Positions 10,828 through 23,114 of a stretch of DNA of 64,000 bases are shown here, piece by piece. Origin of the DNA: Triplophysa rosa. Lineage: Eukaryota > Chordata > Actinopteri > Cypriniformes > Nemacheilidae. The stretch spans positions 14,590,095-14,654,094 of the forward strand of contig NC_079907.1 in the NCBI RefSeq assembly GCF_024868665.1. The letters run 5' to 3'. The notes beneath the pieces are model-generated. The model saw only the letters and a list, made by a program, of their open reading frames with translations. It was not told the DNA's origin and ran no database searches. A program made the translations under genes and the position numbers. Every line of letters starts with the position of its first letter. Position 1 is the first letter of the stretch.

Positions 10828-10945
10828 AGGGTTGCATGGTGTACCGGTGCTACGGTATCATCGCGATGCTAAAGCTTCAAAATACCCGCGATGCCTCTCT
10901 ATTTTTTAAACGGTTGTATCGTAGTACCGTAATGTTGCATATGCG
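10828..10945 (+). mobile_element. DNA-transposon terminal fragment
   Basis: TAGGGTTGCATGGTGTACCG followed by GTGCTACGGTATCATCGCG, and later TTGTATCGTAGTACCGTAAT, resembles the terminal and subterminal repeats of a common fish DNA element with TAGGG-type ends. No second end or coding sequence seen. Confidence 0.35.
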
Positions 10946-13752
10946 CATTAATATTTATTTGAAAACTTACATCTGCCTTTTTGCTGTGTTTATCTCCAAA
11001 ATGAATGTGTTTTTAATGACGAGTTAATGATTCAAATTGGCGCTTTGAACGAGTTGGTTAAATATGGGATTCCTTTTGTGCCAATAAAAATGAATGCAAA
11101 CTTTTAAAAAAACGAACAAAAATATACAATGAGAAAAAAAAACACTTTGATAATGAAAACAATAAACTCAATTGCAAGAATGTGACTTGATTTTCAAATA
11201 AACTGCTATTTTTCTTAACAATTTTCTAAGTTTCGTTTTTGCAAATAATAGTTTTGAATTCGCTGCTAGATTTTTAATTTGCGCTTTCCGAGTTTTCGTT
11301 TACGCTTCTCAATTTTTCGTTCGCCTTTCTGGCACAAATCTCACGTGTAGGCAGGACTTATGGCCGCTTTACGCTGATTGGCTAGTGAGTTTTTGATTGA
11401 TAGCTCCCTGACAAGGAAGATGATACTGAAGACAGTACAGTGCAATGAATCTTAGAGAACGATCTGCATGCTGTTATCTTTATTGTTTGTACTTAAAACT
11501 ACTTTCTTAGTTAGTATATCAGTAATTGGTATTTGAAGTTGGTAAGTCACTTCAAATACTTTTTTATATTTTTATGCTTTATATTTTTTGTCAGGTATTA
11601 TTTTATGGCCTATTAAGATAATTTTCTTAATAAGGAACGAACAACTTGCATTATAACATCCAATAAAGACACGTTACAGATTATTGGGTTGTGAGAAATT
11701 AACGTTCTAAATGAAAACATTGCTGCATAGTTACTGTACAGAGAAACTTTTAGCGGTTTTATTATCTCGGTTACATAAATGTACCTGATGGTGACTTGTG
11801 TCCAGCTGAGGAGGAGGATGACGATGTCGCTATGGCATATGTAACACACGTGCATAGACCACTTTCTAGCGCTTTGGACTAAATCAGAAGACAATATTCG
11901 CTCTTGAGCCAGCGTTGCAGCAAGACGAGGGAAATGATGACAGGAGACAAAACCTTAGTTGAGAAGATTAATATTCTTTGTTTGCCTTAACTTGCTTCCG
12001 TTGGGAAAGCCAACAACAGAAAAAAAAACAAATGACAGCAACAAAACAGTACAAGACACAAAATAACCCTTTGTGTTTACCTTTCAGAACAATTTAAATA
12101 AAGGAAGAAAAGCAAAGAAAATAAATAGAATAACAGCAATTTGAATAATAAATTTCAGGTAAGTTGTATAATGACACACCAATCGGAGTCCTTTTCAGGT
12201 AATTGTCTTTGATAGAAGTGACTCAAGCAACTTTAGCTCAGTTCAGTGTCCCTCGTATCCCTGTTTTAGCGTTCCGGCTAAAGAACGCAGATATGCAACT
12301 CAGTTCTTATTCACAGTTGAATACGTGTGATCCTACCATTTCGATGAACATAAACTGTTATCCAAGCTCAAGAAAACCAGGTTGGCTCGCCAGTTTCCAC
12401 CAATGTTGAACATTCCTCGTTGATGGCAGAAACAGTTTTAACTCAGAACTCCAAGAACCTTCTCGTTCAATTTCAAAGGGAGATGTAGAAGGACCGGTAA
12501 CAACCAGATGGGAAAGGAAAAGAGGTAACAAAACAAAAAAACAACAACAAAAAAACCCAACCTTGCAAAGACAAGGCAGAAAAATCACAATTAATTACAA
12601 TTAATTTCCATGTGAATACATTTACATTTCAAATTATCATCTTCAACACAACAAATGCTTTAAAATGCATCAAAACATATTTCCCAGCACTTATTTCCCC
12701 TTTTTATTATTTCTTAACAGAAATATAACTATATTAATGAATAATAACGTCGTTGACTGACGTATGTGCACTCGATTAGCTCGTAGCTCATAGCACATGA
12801 GCCCGCATGGCTAGCAAAACTCCATGTGAGTTATGTTACACTCATCACACTCACAAAATTAGCAACAAGCATTAACGCTTTTAAACAGCATATCAGCATC
12901 AAACTTTTGGTGATAAATTCACCTATAAACTCATTTCTCAACATATTTCACAAACATACATCACAGTATCATTTAAGAACTCTTGACCCCGCAAAGGCTA
13001 AAAAAATGCACAAATCATAACTAAATATGGTGATTTATGAGATCACTTACCAAGAATAAATCGATAACAATCAGAAATAATCTCGATGTATCAAGGAATC
13101 TGTTTTATGCAGTTTTCGTCGGATGAATCAGCTCAACTTCTCATTTAATCTTTCTTGACTTTAGAACTGCGATTGACATGAATCACTGCTCAAGCGGACA
13201 TTTTTTACTTGCTCCGTGACGAGAGACTGTTTACCTCTACTACGCGCTAGAGATGATGCAACCCACTAAGGGCGGAGCTATTCCTAATAGTTTAATTTAA
13301 TTATTTATTCAAATTGTGACATTTACTACTGTTTTTCTTTTAAGCAACATTTAACTTTTAAACATTAAAATAAATCAAATAAAATGTTTACATGCGCATC
13401 TTGAATTTCTTTTCTCTGTTTAAATTTAATATGGGCTATAGTAACCTAGGTTACACATACAGTCTCCTTTTAAAGAATTAAGTCCACTTATAAGTTAAGT
13501 ACTGTATCATTCTTTTTAAACTCATGGTGAATGTAGAGTATTACACCCCTTTCTTTACATTCACAGAAAGTACACCTCATAAAACACTACCAATACATTC
13601 AAATGACATTTATGTTTTTTAAACGCTACAACAAAACAAATTCATAACGTGACACAATTAGAGGCCTTCAGAATGTTTTATTAATTTACTCTGCCTCTTG
13701 CAAACAACAATTTAATTATGTATTTACGGTCCGTGTACCTTCGGGTAATTCA
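10946..13752. other. Gene-free stretch
   Basis: AT-rich sequence. ORFs of 60-93 codons (11613-11894, 12203-12409, 12358-12588) look random. No repeat family recognised. Confidence 0.5.
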
Positions 13753-13791
13753 TTTATTCGTTTTTGTTTTCAAAACAGAAAAACGAATAAA
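13753..13791. repeat. Short inverted repeat (hairpin)
   Basis: TTTATTCGTTTTTGTTTT (13753-13770) is answered by AAAACAGAAAAACGAATAAA (13772-13791), self-complementary apart from a 2-nt insertion. It sits at the start of direct-repeat copy 1; copy 2 keeps only the right arm. Confidence 0.8.
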
Positions 13792-14118
13792 CCGTTCATT
13801 TTTGACATATTCCACTGTATACGAGACTAATTTTTGGGTTGTTTTCCTCAATATTTCTTTAAGTGCATCAAATTAATATACAACAAAATCAAAACGAAAC
13901 ATCAAATATTTTTCTCAACATAGCGCATTTTAGTCCACCGGAAGTTCAGCTGCACTGCCGCCTCTGGCGACGAGAGGTGGTAGCACAAGACCACTCTCTG
14001 AATTATACATATGTTTTCAGTGGTGTGTGCCACTAAATCCGTAAACAACCATACAGACACATAGGTAGACATTTCTGTGCAATGTAGAAGTATACACGCA
14101 GTTAATGAAACGGTGTTT
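13780..14118 (+). repeat. Direct repeat copy 1 (~340 bp)
   Basis: From AAACGAATAAACCGTTCATT through CCACCGGAAGTTCAGCTGC and AGCACAAGACCACTCTCT to ACACGCAGTTAATGAAA this is repeated in the same orientation at 16793-17125 with few differences. Non-coding. The two copies flank a block of LINE fragments. Confidence 0.85.
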
Positions 14119-14505
14119 TACGTGCAATTAATAATTATATCCTCCAGATAATACACTATCTATTTTTATACAACTTTTCATGTAAATTATATTTCATTCA
14201 TTCTGCTGTATATAGCACATACCTTGTACAATAATAGTCTATTTTTATTTTTTACTTGTACATATTTACATAGACGCATAGTTTACTCTCTATAGCTTTA
14301 TCTTATGTTTATTGTATTGTATTTCTTAAATTTTTTATACCCATAGGCCCTTATTTAAGTCATCTGTGTACTGTATTCTATTGTGTTATGGTCTCTGTGT
14401 ACTGTTGTTGCTGTTTCTGTGTTCTGGATGCTCCTGTCACCAAAACAAATTCCTTGTATGTGCAAACATACTTGGCAATAAAGCTCTTTCTGATTCTGAT
14501 AACAG
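14119..14505 (+). mobile_element. LINE 3' UTR fragment (CR1/L2 type)
   Basis: T-rich non-coding sequence ending ACTTGGCAATAAAGCTC and TTTCTGATTCTGATA. The AATAAA signal followed by a TTCTGAT tail matches the 3' end of the minus-strand LINE at 15263, so this is a 5'-truncated copy of the same kind. It interrupts repeat copy 1, whose continuation (AAATAAAGAATGTG) reappears near 14604. Confidence 0.6.
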
Positions 14506-14994
14506 AATGTTGCCAGTTTCCGCATAAGCATGAAATTGACAAGTTAAAGCGTGAACTGGAAGTGAACAGTTAAAACACTTAAAACTGCGACTGAATCTGA
14601 TAAAATAAAGAATGTGTGTGTGCGTGCGCGGGCGCATACATGCTTGCAAAGCTGACAGCAAGGGAGGTTTAACCATAGCCCCCATTTAAATTCATAGTGA
14701 GAGCAGCTCGTTTTGCACGTCTGAAACAAGTTTGCACCTTTGTTTGCACTAAAAATGTGAAAGTTGTCAAATGTTAAGTTCATGAAAATGTTAAACATAA
14801 AAGACTAAACATTTCTATACAGCTCTACATGTATGATAGCTGTTTACAAAAATAAGCTGAGTTAATCAAAACCTGTCCTTATCATTGCATATTACATTAT
14901 AGGCTAGCTGAGTTTGGTAAAAAGTTATAACTACTAAGAGATTGAACAAATAAGCAAAGTGAGTGTCTAAAATAAAGGTAGGAATGAGAATCAC
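14506..14994. other. Gene-free stretch with GT/GC-rich tract
   Basis: Contains a short purine-pyrimidine tract (TGTGTGTGCGTGCGCGGGCG near 14613), matching the one after repeat copy 2 at 17133. No gene seen. Confidence 0.5.
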
Positions 14995-15262
14995 CAGAGA
15001 CTGCTCTCACTCTGGTCACGGTCTGTTTGAACTGTTGCCATCTGGCAGGCGTTACAGATCAGCCAAAACACACACGAGCAGATTTAGAGACAGTTTCTAT
15101 CCCAGGACAATACATATACTAAACAGTTATCTACAGTAATGTTCAAATGTGACTCTGCTATCTCTCTGCACTTTAAGATCTTCCTTATCTGCTCTATTAC
15201 CTTGTTGCTCATTTTACAGTGATTAGTCAAAATGCTGTTTTTCCAATTTTTTGCACTTTTTT
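14995..15262 (+). pseudogene. C-terminus and 3' UTR of a CR1/L2-type LINE
   Basis: One frame ends LFELLPSGRRYRSAKTHTSR, FRDSFYPRTIHILNSYLQ, stop; this is the conserved C-terminal segment of fish CR1/L2/Rex1-type RT proteins and parallels [20 protein letters not shown] in the minus-strand copy next door. The remainder is 3' UTR. The two LINEs meet tail to tail near 15262. Confidence 0.7.
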
Positions 15263-16771
15263 CAGAATCAGAATCAGAAGAGATTTCACACAAAGGGAAT
15301 TTTCTTTGATGTTGGAAGCTACAGACATTCAACACAATGACAATACAAATATAATAAGATTTACAGTGTAAAAGATTCTAAAATGTGCATATATAAAATA
15401 AAGACTATTTTACAGAAAATGGGGGATAATAACATATAAGAGACATTGTACAGGGTAGTATATAGTAGAATATACATATTAACAGATTGTATGTACACTT
15501 GTGCAAATGGATAATGTAGTAAGTAGAGGTAGTGTTATATACATGTATACATAAGATGTAGATATAATAAGGCACTATAGTGCACACTATAGGAGTAGTG
15601 GAAGTGGAATATTGCTCTTAAGGAGCAGTTATCTGTTTAGGAGGGAGATTGCCTGGGGGAAGAAGCTGCTTCTGTGTCTGGAAGTCCTGGTGTTTGGTGC
15701 TCTAAAGCGCCGGCCAGAGGGCAGCAGATCAAAGAGTTTGTGTGCTGGGTGTGTGGAGTCAATGATGATTTTTCTTGCCCTGTTTTTCACTCTGGAATCG
15801 TACAGGTCCTGAAGTGTGGGCAGAGGAGCACCAATAATTTTCTCAGCACTACGAACTGTCCGTTGTAGTCTTCGTAGGTCTGATTTGGTGGCCGAGCCAT
15901 ACCAAACAGTAATTGAAGTGCACAGAACAGATTCGATGACCACTGAGTAGAACTGGGTCAGTAGCTCCTGTGGTAGGTTGAACTTCCTCAATTGACGGAG
16001 GAAGTATAACCTCTGCTGGGCCTTCTTTACAATGGAGTCTATGTGGGACTCCCACTTCAGGTCCTGAGAGATGGTGGAGCCCAGGAACCTGAATGACTCC
16101 ACAGTATCCACAGTGCTGTCCAGGATGGTGAGGGGAGGAAGTGATGGAGGGTTCCTTCTGAAATCCACTATCATCTCCACTGTCTTGAATGCATTCAGCT
16201 CTAGGTTGTTTTGACTACACCAGGCAGCCAGCTGAGCAACCTCCTTTCTGTAGGCAGATTCATCACCATCTTGAATAAGGCCAATGACTGTGGTGTCATC
16301 TGCAAACTTCAGGAGTTTGACAGAAGGGTCTGTAGAGGTGCATTCGTTTGTGTAGAGTGAATATAGCAGTGGAGAAAGAACACATCCTTGAGGAGCTCCG
16401 GTGCTGATGGTACATGTGCTGGATTTAAATTTTCCCAACCTCACTAGCTGCTGCCTGTTCGACAGGAAGTTAATAATCCACTGACAGGTAGAGGTTGGCA
16501 CAGAGAGCTGGGTAAGCTTGGGCAGGAGGAGGTCTGGGATTATGGTGTTGAAGGCCGAGCTGAAGTCTACAAACAGGATCCTGACGTAAGTCCCTGGTCT
16601 GTCTAGGTGTTGTAGGATGTAATGCAGTCCCATGTTTACTGCATCGTCCACAGACCTGTTTGCTCGGTAAGCAAACTGGAGGGGATCAAGAAGTGGTCTG
16701 GTGATGTCCTTCAGGTGGGCCAGTACAAGTCTCTCAAATGACTTCATGACCACAGATGTTAAAGCAACAGG
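15263..16771 (-). pseudogene. Non-LTR retrotransposon (CR1/L2/Rex1-like), 5'-truncated RT
   Basis: The open frame from about 16771 to 15629 encodes the reverse transcriptase of a LINE, which copies its own mRNA at the target site. Visible in order: [52 protein letters not shown] (catalytic Asp), [34 protein letters not shown] (FADD catalytic box), FLGSTIS, and the C-terminal [17 protein letters not shown]. The N-terminal endonuclease and ORF1 are absent, the usual 5' truncation. The 3' UTR runs to 15263 and ends in a TTCTGATTCTGATTCTGAA tail. The 5' boundary coincides with the single n at 16772, so the truncation point may be an assembly join. Confidence 0.88.
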
Positions 16772-16773
16772 NT

Positions 16774-17125
16774 AAATTATCCGAAGGTACACCAAAAAAC
16801 GAATAAACCGTTCATTTTTTACATATTCCGAGACGTATACGAGACAAATTTTTGTTTTGTTTTCCTCAATATTTCTTTAAGTGCATCAAATTAATATACA
16901 ACAAATTAATATATAACAAAACGAAACATCAAGTATTTTTCTTAACATAGCGCATTTTCGACCACCGGAAGTTCAGCTGCAGACTCTGGCGACGAGTGGT
17001 GGTAGCACAAGACCACTCTCTTTAATTATACATATGTTTTCAGTGGTGTGTGCCACTAACAACCATACAGACACATAGATAGACATTTCTGTGCAATGTA
17101 GAATTATACACGCAGTTAATGAAAT
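16774..17125 (+). repeat. Direct repeat copy 2 (~340 bp)
   Basis: Second copy of 13780-14118, lacking a few bases (for example the TGCCGCC part of the middle). Its first 20 bases (AAATTATCCGAAGGTACACC) are nearly the reverse complement of sequence just before the hairpin of copy 1. Confidence 0.85.
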
Positions 17126-17443
17126 AAAGAATGTGCGTGTGCGTGCGTGTGTGTGTGCGCGCGTGGGTTTCCATGTTTTATGGGGACATTCCATAGACGC
17201 AATAGTTTTTATACTGTACAAACTGTATATCATATTCCCTACCCCTAACCCTAACAATCACACACAACTGTCTGCTCTTTTACATTTTTTTCATTTACAA
17301 GTTAATTCTGTATGATTTATCAGCTTGTTTCCTCATGGGGACAAAAAAATGTCCCCACAAGGACAAGGATTTTGGATATTGCCATCTTTGTGGGGACATT
17401 TTGTCCCCATACTGTAGGGTTTACCCGTGCGTGCGTGCGTGCG

Positions 17444-17478
<35 letters not shown>

Positions 17479-17480
17479 TC
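17126..17480 (+). repeat. GGGGACA dispersed repeat and (TG)n microsatellite
   Basis: After a TG/CG tract comes TATGGGGACATTCCATAGAC, ACCCCTAACCCTAAC, and then AAAATGTCCCCACAAGGACA and GTGGGGACATTTTGTCCCC, a very abundant non-autonomous teleost repeat. A (TGCG)n/(TG)n microsatellite follows at 17428-17478. No coding capacity. Confidence 0.75.
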
Positions 17481-19482
17481 AGTTCGTTTGGATTGCCACG
17501 ATGATTTTGTCTTGAACTCCAGTTTAGCTTGTGGATATTACGTCCCTATATGCTTTATATTCCCAGGAGCGGTGGCACGCCAAAACGGTTTGAAGATTTT
17601 CTTTCCTTTGGAATCCACAATGTGCACATTATGTTTCTGAAAAGGCCAAAGACAAGGAGCGCGAAGAAATTTACCCGTTCCCATGCTCTTGAACTTCCTC
17701 GAAATTGTCCATGATGCCCGACAACAACTGTTTGAAACTAATCCAGCCAAACGCAAAGAACCCAACTGCCCTAGCGGGTTATAAATCCTATTGACCCTAA
17801 ACGAACTTTCACTTCAGTTCTTTTCCAGTTTAGATAGTTAATTCCCCCGTTTGCATTGGTTTTATTTTTCTGAAGACATTTATTTGTGGCTTAAGTTTTG
17901 TTACCTGTTCCTATGGGGGTCTTGCGCCATGTGCATGCTCGAATGTTTTGTTCTTTATGCAGTATATGCATTCACTGAATTAATAATAATAATTTTGTCA
18001 TTTAAAATGTCGGACTTTGGAGTGTTTTTTTGTTGTTGTTATTTAAATGCTGGGGGTTCAAAGTTTTGAGTTTTTTTTGGCAGTTTATTAACTTTAAAAC
18101 TCTTTCGAGGTGGCAACGCTACAAACGCATTGCCTCACTCAGCAAACGGGCAAGAGTTAAGATGTTTAGGCGTAAAATACAAACGCTGTCTACAATATCA
18201 AAGTTACAAGAACTTAAATCAACAGGCATTAATAATTATATTTAATACTACTCATAAATGCATAATTTCATTTTACAAGGGTTTACATTTTAAATTTGCT
18301 CTGTACATTCAATCAATGCTTTATTCGGTTTGAATCATTTTAAATATATAATGAGTGTTTTAATTTAATGCTGGGTTGCATGCAGAGATTTAATGTTTGT
18401 ATTTGCTCCGTGTTTTTTGCAAATTGAGAAATACAGCGAGTGAGATAAGAGTGCCTGTGCAAAACGCATGTTTGCTCGTGTGTATTGCGATGCGCTTCAT
18501 TCATAAAAAAGGCAAAACCCAACTGTAACATGATTTAGCTTTATTTCCTTTAAAACCTAATGTGCTCTATACTATCGTTGGATTATCAGCATATACCCCC
18601 CATATGGAATAAATACCACTGCAAAACGGGTAACATCGGATTTCTCTGATACCCAGGATTAAGTTATAAACATTATATACATATTGGTAGGCTACATTCA
18701 CATACATTGGGGATATGTTGTCATAAATCAAGAAATGTCTCTGCAGTAGGCTTTTCATAATGTCAGTCTCTTAAAAGTCATTTTAAATGTGGCAGCCGCA
18801 GCAAGCGCGAGTCCAGTTAAGCCCCGTTCGCGAATTGTATTGTCCTGAAAGCGTGGTCTGTCAAAACATTAAAAATGAAACTGTTGATCCAGTTTACCAA
18901 ATGAAAGCATGTAATGAAATATATGCGACTTTAGCCGGTTTCTTTCTTTGTGACTATTTTTCTCATCATCAGCCAAAATATCAGATAGCCTACTGTAAAT
19001 TTGTTTTGTAGCTCAACTTCTGACAAGTTAAACATTTTAAATACACTTTAAAGCTGCAACTTGCCAAAATAATTCTGTTCTTGAATGACTTGGAAGGCTC
19101 AATGTGAGACGGCTCTCTCGCAATTCTCATGAAGCAGCATTTAAAATGGGATTTCTAGCGCAGTTTAAGCTTAGGGAACTATAGGCTATGTATGCTATAA
19201 TTGATATCAGGTTTAATTCATGGTCGTAAATAAGTTGTGTAAGTGTGATTTTGCCAGCGATTTTAGAAATGACTGTTGCCAGGGTAAACTTTCCAGTTAT
19301 CTGCACCATGCACTCCGCGCCGATTCTTCCAAACTACGCAAGTTTACCCCCTGCACCACCAGGGGGCCTCCTTGAGTACCGAATCAAAAACACTATAATG
19401 TAAACAAGACGCGGATTCATGCTTTCGTGTTATGTTACAAACTTTTCCGGAATCATTTGGAAATGTCCTTTTTAATTGGCTA
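17481..19482. other. Gene-free stretch
   Basis: No family recognised. A frame near 17672-17780 reads NFLEIVHDARQQLFETNPAK and looks faintly protein-like, but has no support on either side. Confidence 0.4.
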
Positions 19483-19668
19483 TGTAACGGAGGCCAGCTA
19501 GTGAAGAGCTGTGCAGTGTGTAAACCTCACTCCCCGACCAACAGAGACGCTCTAGCGACAGACGCTAGAGACTGCGGTCTTTAGCCTCCTCGTTAGAGCG
19601 CCCGTCTCCCATCCGGACCGTTGACGGTCCGAGGCCCGCGCAGAGCGGTGCAAGTGGGACCGGTTACA
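19483..19668 (+). mobile_element. Short TGTAAC...GTTACA element with tRNA-like core
   Basis: A 186-bp unit starting TGTAACGGAGGCC and ending GGGACCGGTTACA, flanked on both sides by GCTA, a likely 4-bp target duplication. Inside, CTCCTCGTTAGAGCGCCCGT followed by CTCCCA, and then GGTCCGAGGCCCGC, resemble the D-arm/A-box, anticodon arm and a damaged B-box of a tRNA. TG...CA ends plus a 4-bp duplication suggest an LTR/TRIM-type unit; a tRNA-derived SINE is the alternative. Confidence 0.55.
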
Positions 19669-20333
19669 GCTACTTAATTTATTTCATTACTGTGACATGC
19701 TCGGACATCATGCAGTGCGCGCAGGTTATGACATCGGCATAATGTGGTGATGCGTCTTATTACATCTTCAAAACGAAGTTATCCGTATGTAGCGAAAAAC
19801 GGCAACAACGTGAAGCAAAAGAACACTAGAAGGCGTGAGTTTTTGTATTTTTTAAAGTCTTATTTAGTTTTGTCAACTTATGCAAGTACATATTTACAAA
19901 ACAGTTGACTGTGGACGTCCGAGTCGTGAATTTAGGGACCGTCTCCAGTTACATACACATTAACATTCTAACTTCAATAACATTTACAGGGAATGACAAA
20001 ACCAGCTGTACAATGTTCACGTGAGTCTCAGTTATAATGCCACTGTATTTCTTTTGCACATGATATGTCATTTTTTTGTTGTCACATTTAGAGAATAATT
20101 GATATGTTTTGTTTTCGAATGCTTAGCTTTCTTGAGTAAACTATATTTATCATGTTTTATTTTTGTTAATCACTCATTTGATTAGTAAAAAGCTAGATGG
20201 TTCCAGAGCCATGTGTTACTTTAGGTAAAAGATTATTTACATGTGAATCAAAATGTGAATTTAATTTATACTTAATTGTGTTTACTGTCAGTTTAAGGTT
20301 TTTTGTCTTTCAGTTTTAATTTGTTTAAGAGTG
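19669..20333. other. Gene-free stretch
   Basis: No ORF, RNA gene or repeat recognised. Confidence 0.5.
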
Positions 20334-20640
20334 TGTAGCGAGGAAGGCGGGACAAGAGCCGTGGGGCAGGAAGGCGGGGCCGGTGGCGTGAGTGATAATG
20401 AGTATCAGCTGTACGTGCACCGGTCCCGCATGCCTCACGGGGAGCTAGGGAGCATAAGAGGACGAGCGACGGGACTGCCGACGAGAGAGGACCGGCCCGG
20501 AAGTTAAGTTTGTTTATGTTCGTGTGGCCGGCAGTCGACCGTGAGGTGGCTGCCGGCCTTTTATTTGCTGAATTATTGTTTGTTTATTTTGTATTAAAGT
20601 TTGTTAAATGTTCGCCGGTTCCCGCCTCCTTCTCTGCGAC
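20334..20640 (+). mobile_element. LTR-like repeat, TGTAGCGAGGAAGG family, copy A
   Basis: Begins TGTAGCGAGGAAGGCGGGAC and contains GAGTATCAGCTGTACGTGCA, a GC-rich stretch with CATAAGAGGACGAGC and a GTATTAAAGTTTG poly-A-like signal. Two further copies lie at 55452-55678 (plus) and 55690-56033 (minus). The promoter-like then poly-A-like layout suggests an LTR, but no internal region is attached. Confidence 0.6.
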
Positions 20641-20951
20641 GTGCATTGAAATCTTTTAACGCACGGCTAGCTGTGGATTATCCCGCTTAGACCATGGTCA
20701 TTTGCCAAGTTAAATCTTTTATTGATGTTTACAGTGAAATTTTAGATCAAACAGGTGAAAATTATAGTGATTTTGTCAGTTACATTTCAAATGTAATCAA
20801 ACTTACTGGAGCTACCTGTGCCTTAAAGGGTTTTAATGCACACCTTGCAGCCAATCAGAATCCAGTATTCAAAAAGACCATGGTATAATAAAAAATAGAT
20901 TGAAATGTAAACAGGGATTTTTACCTTAATTACTTTATAAAGTGCTGCATT
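20641..20951. other. Gene-free stretch
   Basis: Contains a 64-codon ORF (20694-20888) with no recognisable features. Confidence 0.4.
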
Positions 20952-22034
20952 CAGGGGCGTAGCCAGAACTTCTTTTTAGAGGTGGCCAGGCAAGACCCAG
21001 TAATTTCTGAAATTCTTTAACTTCTTACACCAATTCTTCATTACACATAGTATGCTGGTCAAAAACATACACAAAGAATGTAAAGTAAACCATTTATTTG
21101 CAATGCTTTCATGTGCTAGCATTATTTTAAAATAATTTGCTAGCTATCATTTGCAGTAAATTAGCATTTTTTTATAGAAAATAAACATTGCAGTACCCCT
21201 GTCATGGTTCTGCCCCACCTTGTCTTGCTTCTCTTGACCTAGTGGCAGAACCATGATAGAACCTCTTGTTTTATGTGGAGAGTGATGTTTTGTCCCTGTT
21301 GGTCTTCCACTCTCCGGTGTGGCGTCTCTGTTCCCGCCCTTTCGTCTCCTCGTTATTGTTTGTTAATTAGTTCATGTCCTGCACCTGTCCCCTCTTGATT
21401 TATCCCCTTTATAATGCCCTTGTGTCTTCTGTACTGTGTCATGTTTGTGTAATGTGGTGAGTTCCTGTCTTTGAGTTAGTTTAGTTTATTTTGTAGTTGT
21501 GATGTGTTTTAGTCTAGTCCTGTTAGTTTAGTTAGTCTTGTTCCTGTTTCCATGTTTGTTACTTTACCCCCACGTGGGTCTTTGTTTTGTTGTTTATTAT
21601 TTATTAAAGTTTGTGTTAACCCCTTACCCGCTGTCTGCACTTGGGTCCTCTGTCCTTGTCTCCGTGTCCTCACCACCCACGTTCATGACAACCCCAACTT
21701 AAACTTTCGCGAAAATGTAATTAATGAATGAAATCCAGTTAAACAAGACTGATTTTACTGACTTGATCCTTCTGCTCGCGATGAACTTCCATGGTACACA
21801 GACAGTACACTGTCACGTAGCGGTTAGCAGCTGTTCTGCTATAGCGCTCAGACTGTTTGCGTCAGCATATGACATCATATTAACGCATATGCTAAATGAT
21901 CTGCGCAGCACTCCGTATAAACTCCGACACACATCTTAAAACTGTTTCGCACAACAGAGGTGGCCAAATAGGTGTCCATCCATCATTCAGGGGTAGCCGT
22001 GGCCACCCATGGTCACCATGTAGCTACGCCCCTG
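20952..22034. mobile_element. hAT-type non-autonomous element carrying a nested solo LTR
   Basis: Terminal inverted repeats CAGGGGCGTAGC (20952) and GCTACGCCCCTG (ending 22034). The flanking octamers gctgcatt and gctgtatt are an 8-bp target duplication with one mismatch, diagnostic of the hAT superfamily. Removing the solo LTR inside leaves about 590 bp with no transposase. Confidence 0.85.
21200..21690 (+). mobile_element. Solo LTR, 491 bp, TGTCATGG family
   Basis: TGTCATGGTTCTGCC at the left and TTCATGACA at the right give TG...CA ends, and ACCCC occurs directly on both sides (21195-21199, 21691-21695) as a 5-bp duplication. It holds a TATA-like CCCTTTATAATGCCC and a TTATTAAAG poly-A-like signal. 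It lies inside the hAT element, so it is younger. A relative is at 39573-40101. Confidence 0.9.
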
Positions 22035-22451
22035 GCTGTATTAATAAAGAAGATATGAAAACATTTGATTGTTTGTCATTTAAACGAGAGGTCATTACAG
22101 TGTTTTAATATGTAAAATGTAATATTAAAATAATTGAATATGTTACGTAAATTACGATTATAAAAAGCATATTTTGGCAAAGATGTTTCGTTTATGTTTG
22201 GAGTTAAGTTTCTTATCAGTGTTACGGCATCTTACGTTTATTTGTCACCCTGCAGGCAAGACATTAATTCTAAACTCTGCTCTTTCAAAAAGAGAGACAT
22301 TCACACCTCTCCCAGTCCCCCATCAACTGAGAAGTGGAATGTGTTTTTAAAAGCCTGTAGCCTACTGACATGGAGAGAATGAAAACATTTCAATGCTTGT
22401 CATTTAAACGCAGGTCAATACACTATTTCGTCACTCTTTTCGAGTGGAAAG
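22035..22451. other. Upstream flank of the Gypsy relic
   Basis: Contains two related segments, TATGAAAACATTTGATTGTT (22056) and AATGAAAACATTTCAATGCT (22378), each continuing TGTCATTTAAACG. No gene recognised. Confidence 0.4.
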
Positions 22452-23114
22452 ATGGCTACGATCATCGGACACATCGAAGACACTTTACCCCCAGGCCTAT
22501 TGTGATTGCGGAGAGATTCAAATTTCACAAATTAAATCAAGTGGAGGGAGAAAGCATTGCACAATACGTGGCGGTGCTAAAAAAATTGGCGAAACACTGT
22601 GACTTTGTTGATAATCTAAATGATGCACTGCAAGACACATTGGTGTGTGGTCTGAGTAGCAAGTCAATACAGAGGAAGTTATTGACTGAAACGGCTCTTA
22701 CATATGAAAAAGCTGTGGATATAGCAATGTCAATGGAAGCTGTATCAAGAGAATCGCAGCATCTGAGTAATTCATTGAAAGTAAATGCAATGTTTGCATA
22801 GACAAAACCGTCTCAAGGGAAATGTTACAGATGCCAATCACAATGAAAATGAGTGCTTTTACAAAGAACAATTATGTCATAACTGTGGAAAAAGGGGAAT
22901 ATTGCATGGCTGTGTAAAGGTAAAAAGACAGAGGGGAAAGCACCTAGAGCCACAGAAAAAGGAAAGAGTATAAGAAGGAAAGGACAAACAAAGAAAAGAC
23001 AAATTCACCGGCCAGATACCCACATGGAAAAGCGTGATGAAGAGACAAATTCTGACACTGATGCCGAACTGACACTGCACAAAGTGACGACCGCACCGCA
23101 TGATTCTTCAAGGG

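Noticed and set aside
17672..17780. Protein-like stretch NFLEIVHDARQQLFETNPAK
   Set aside because: Too short, with no splice sites or homology I can name.
20694..20888. 64-codon ORF with an ATG
   Set aside because: No recognisable features and no neighbouring exons.
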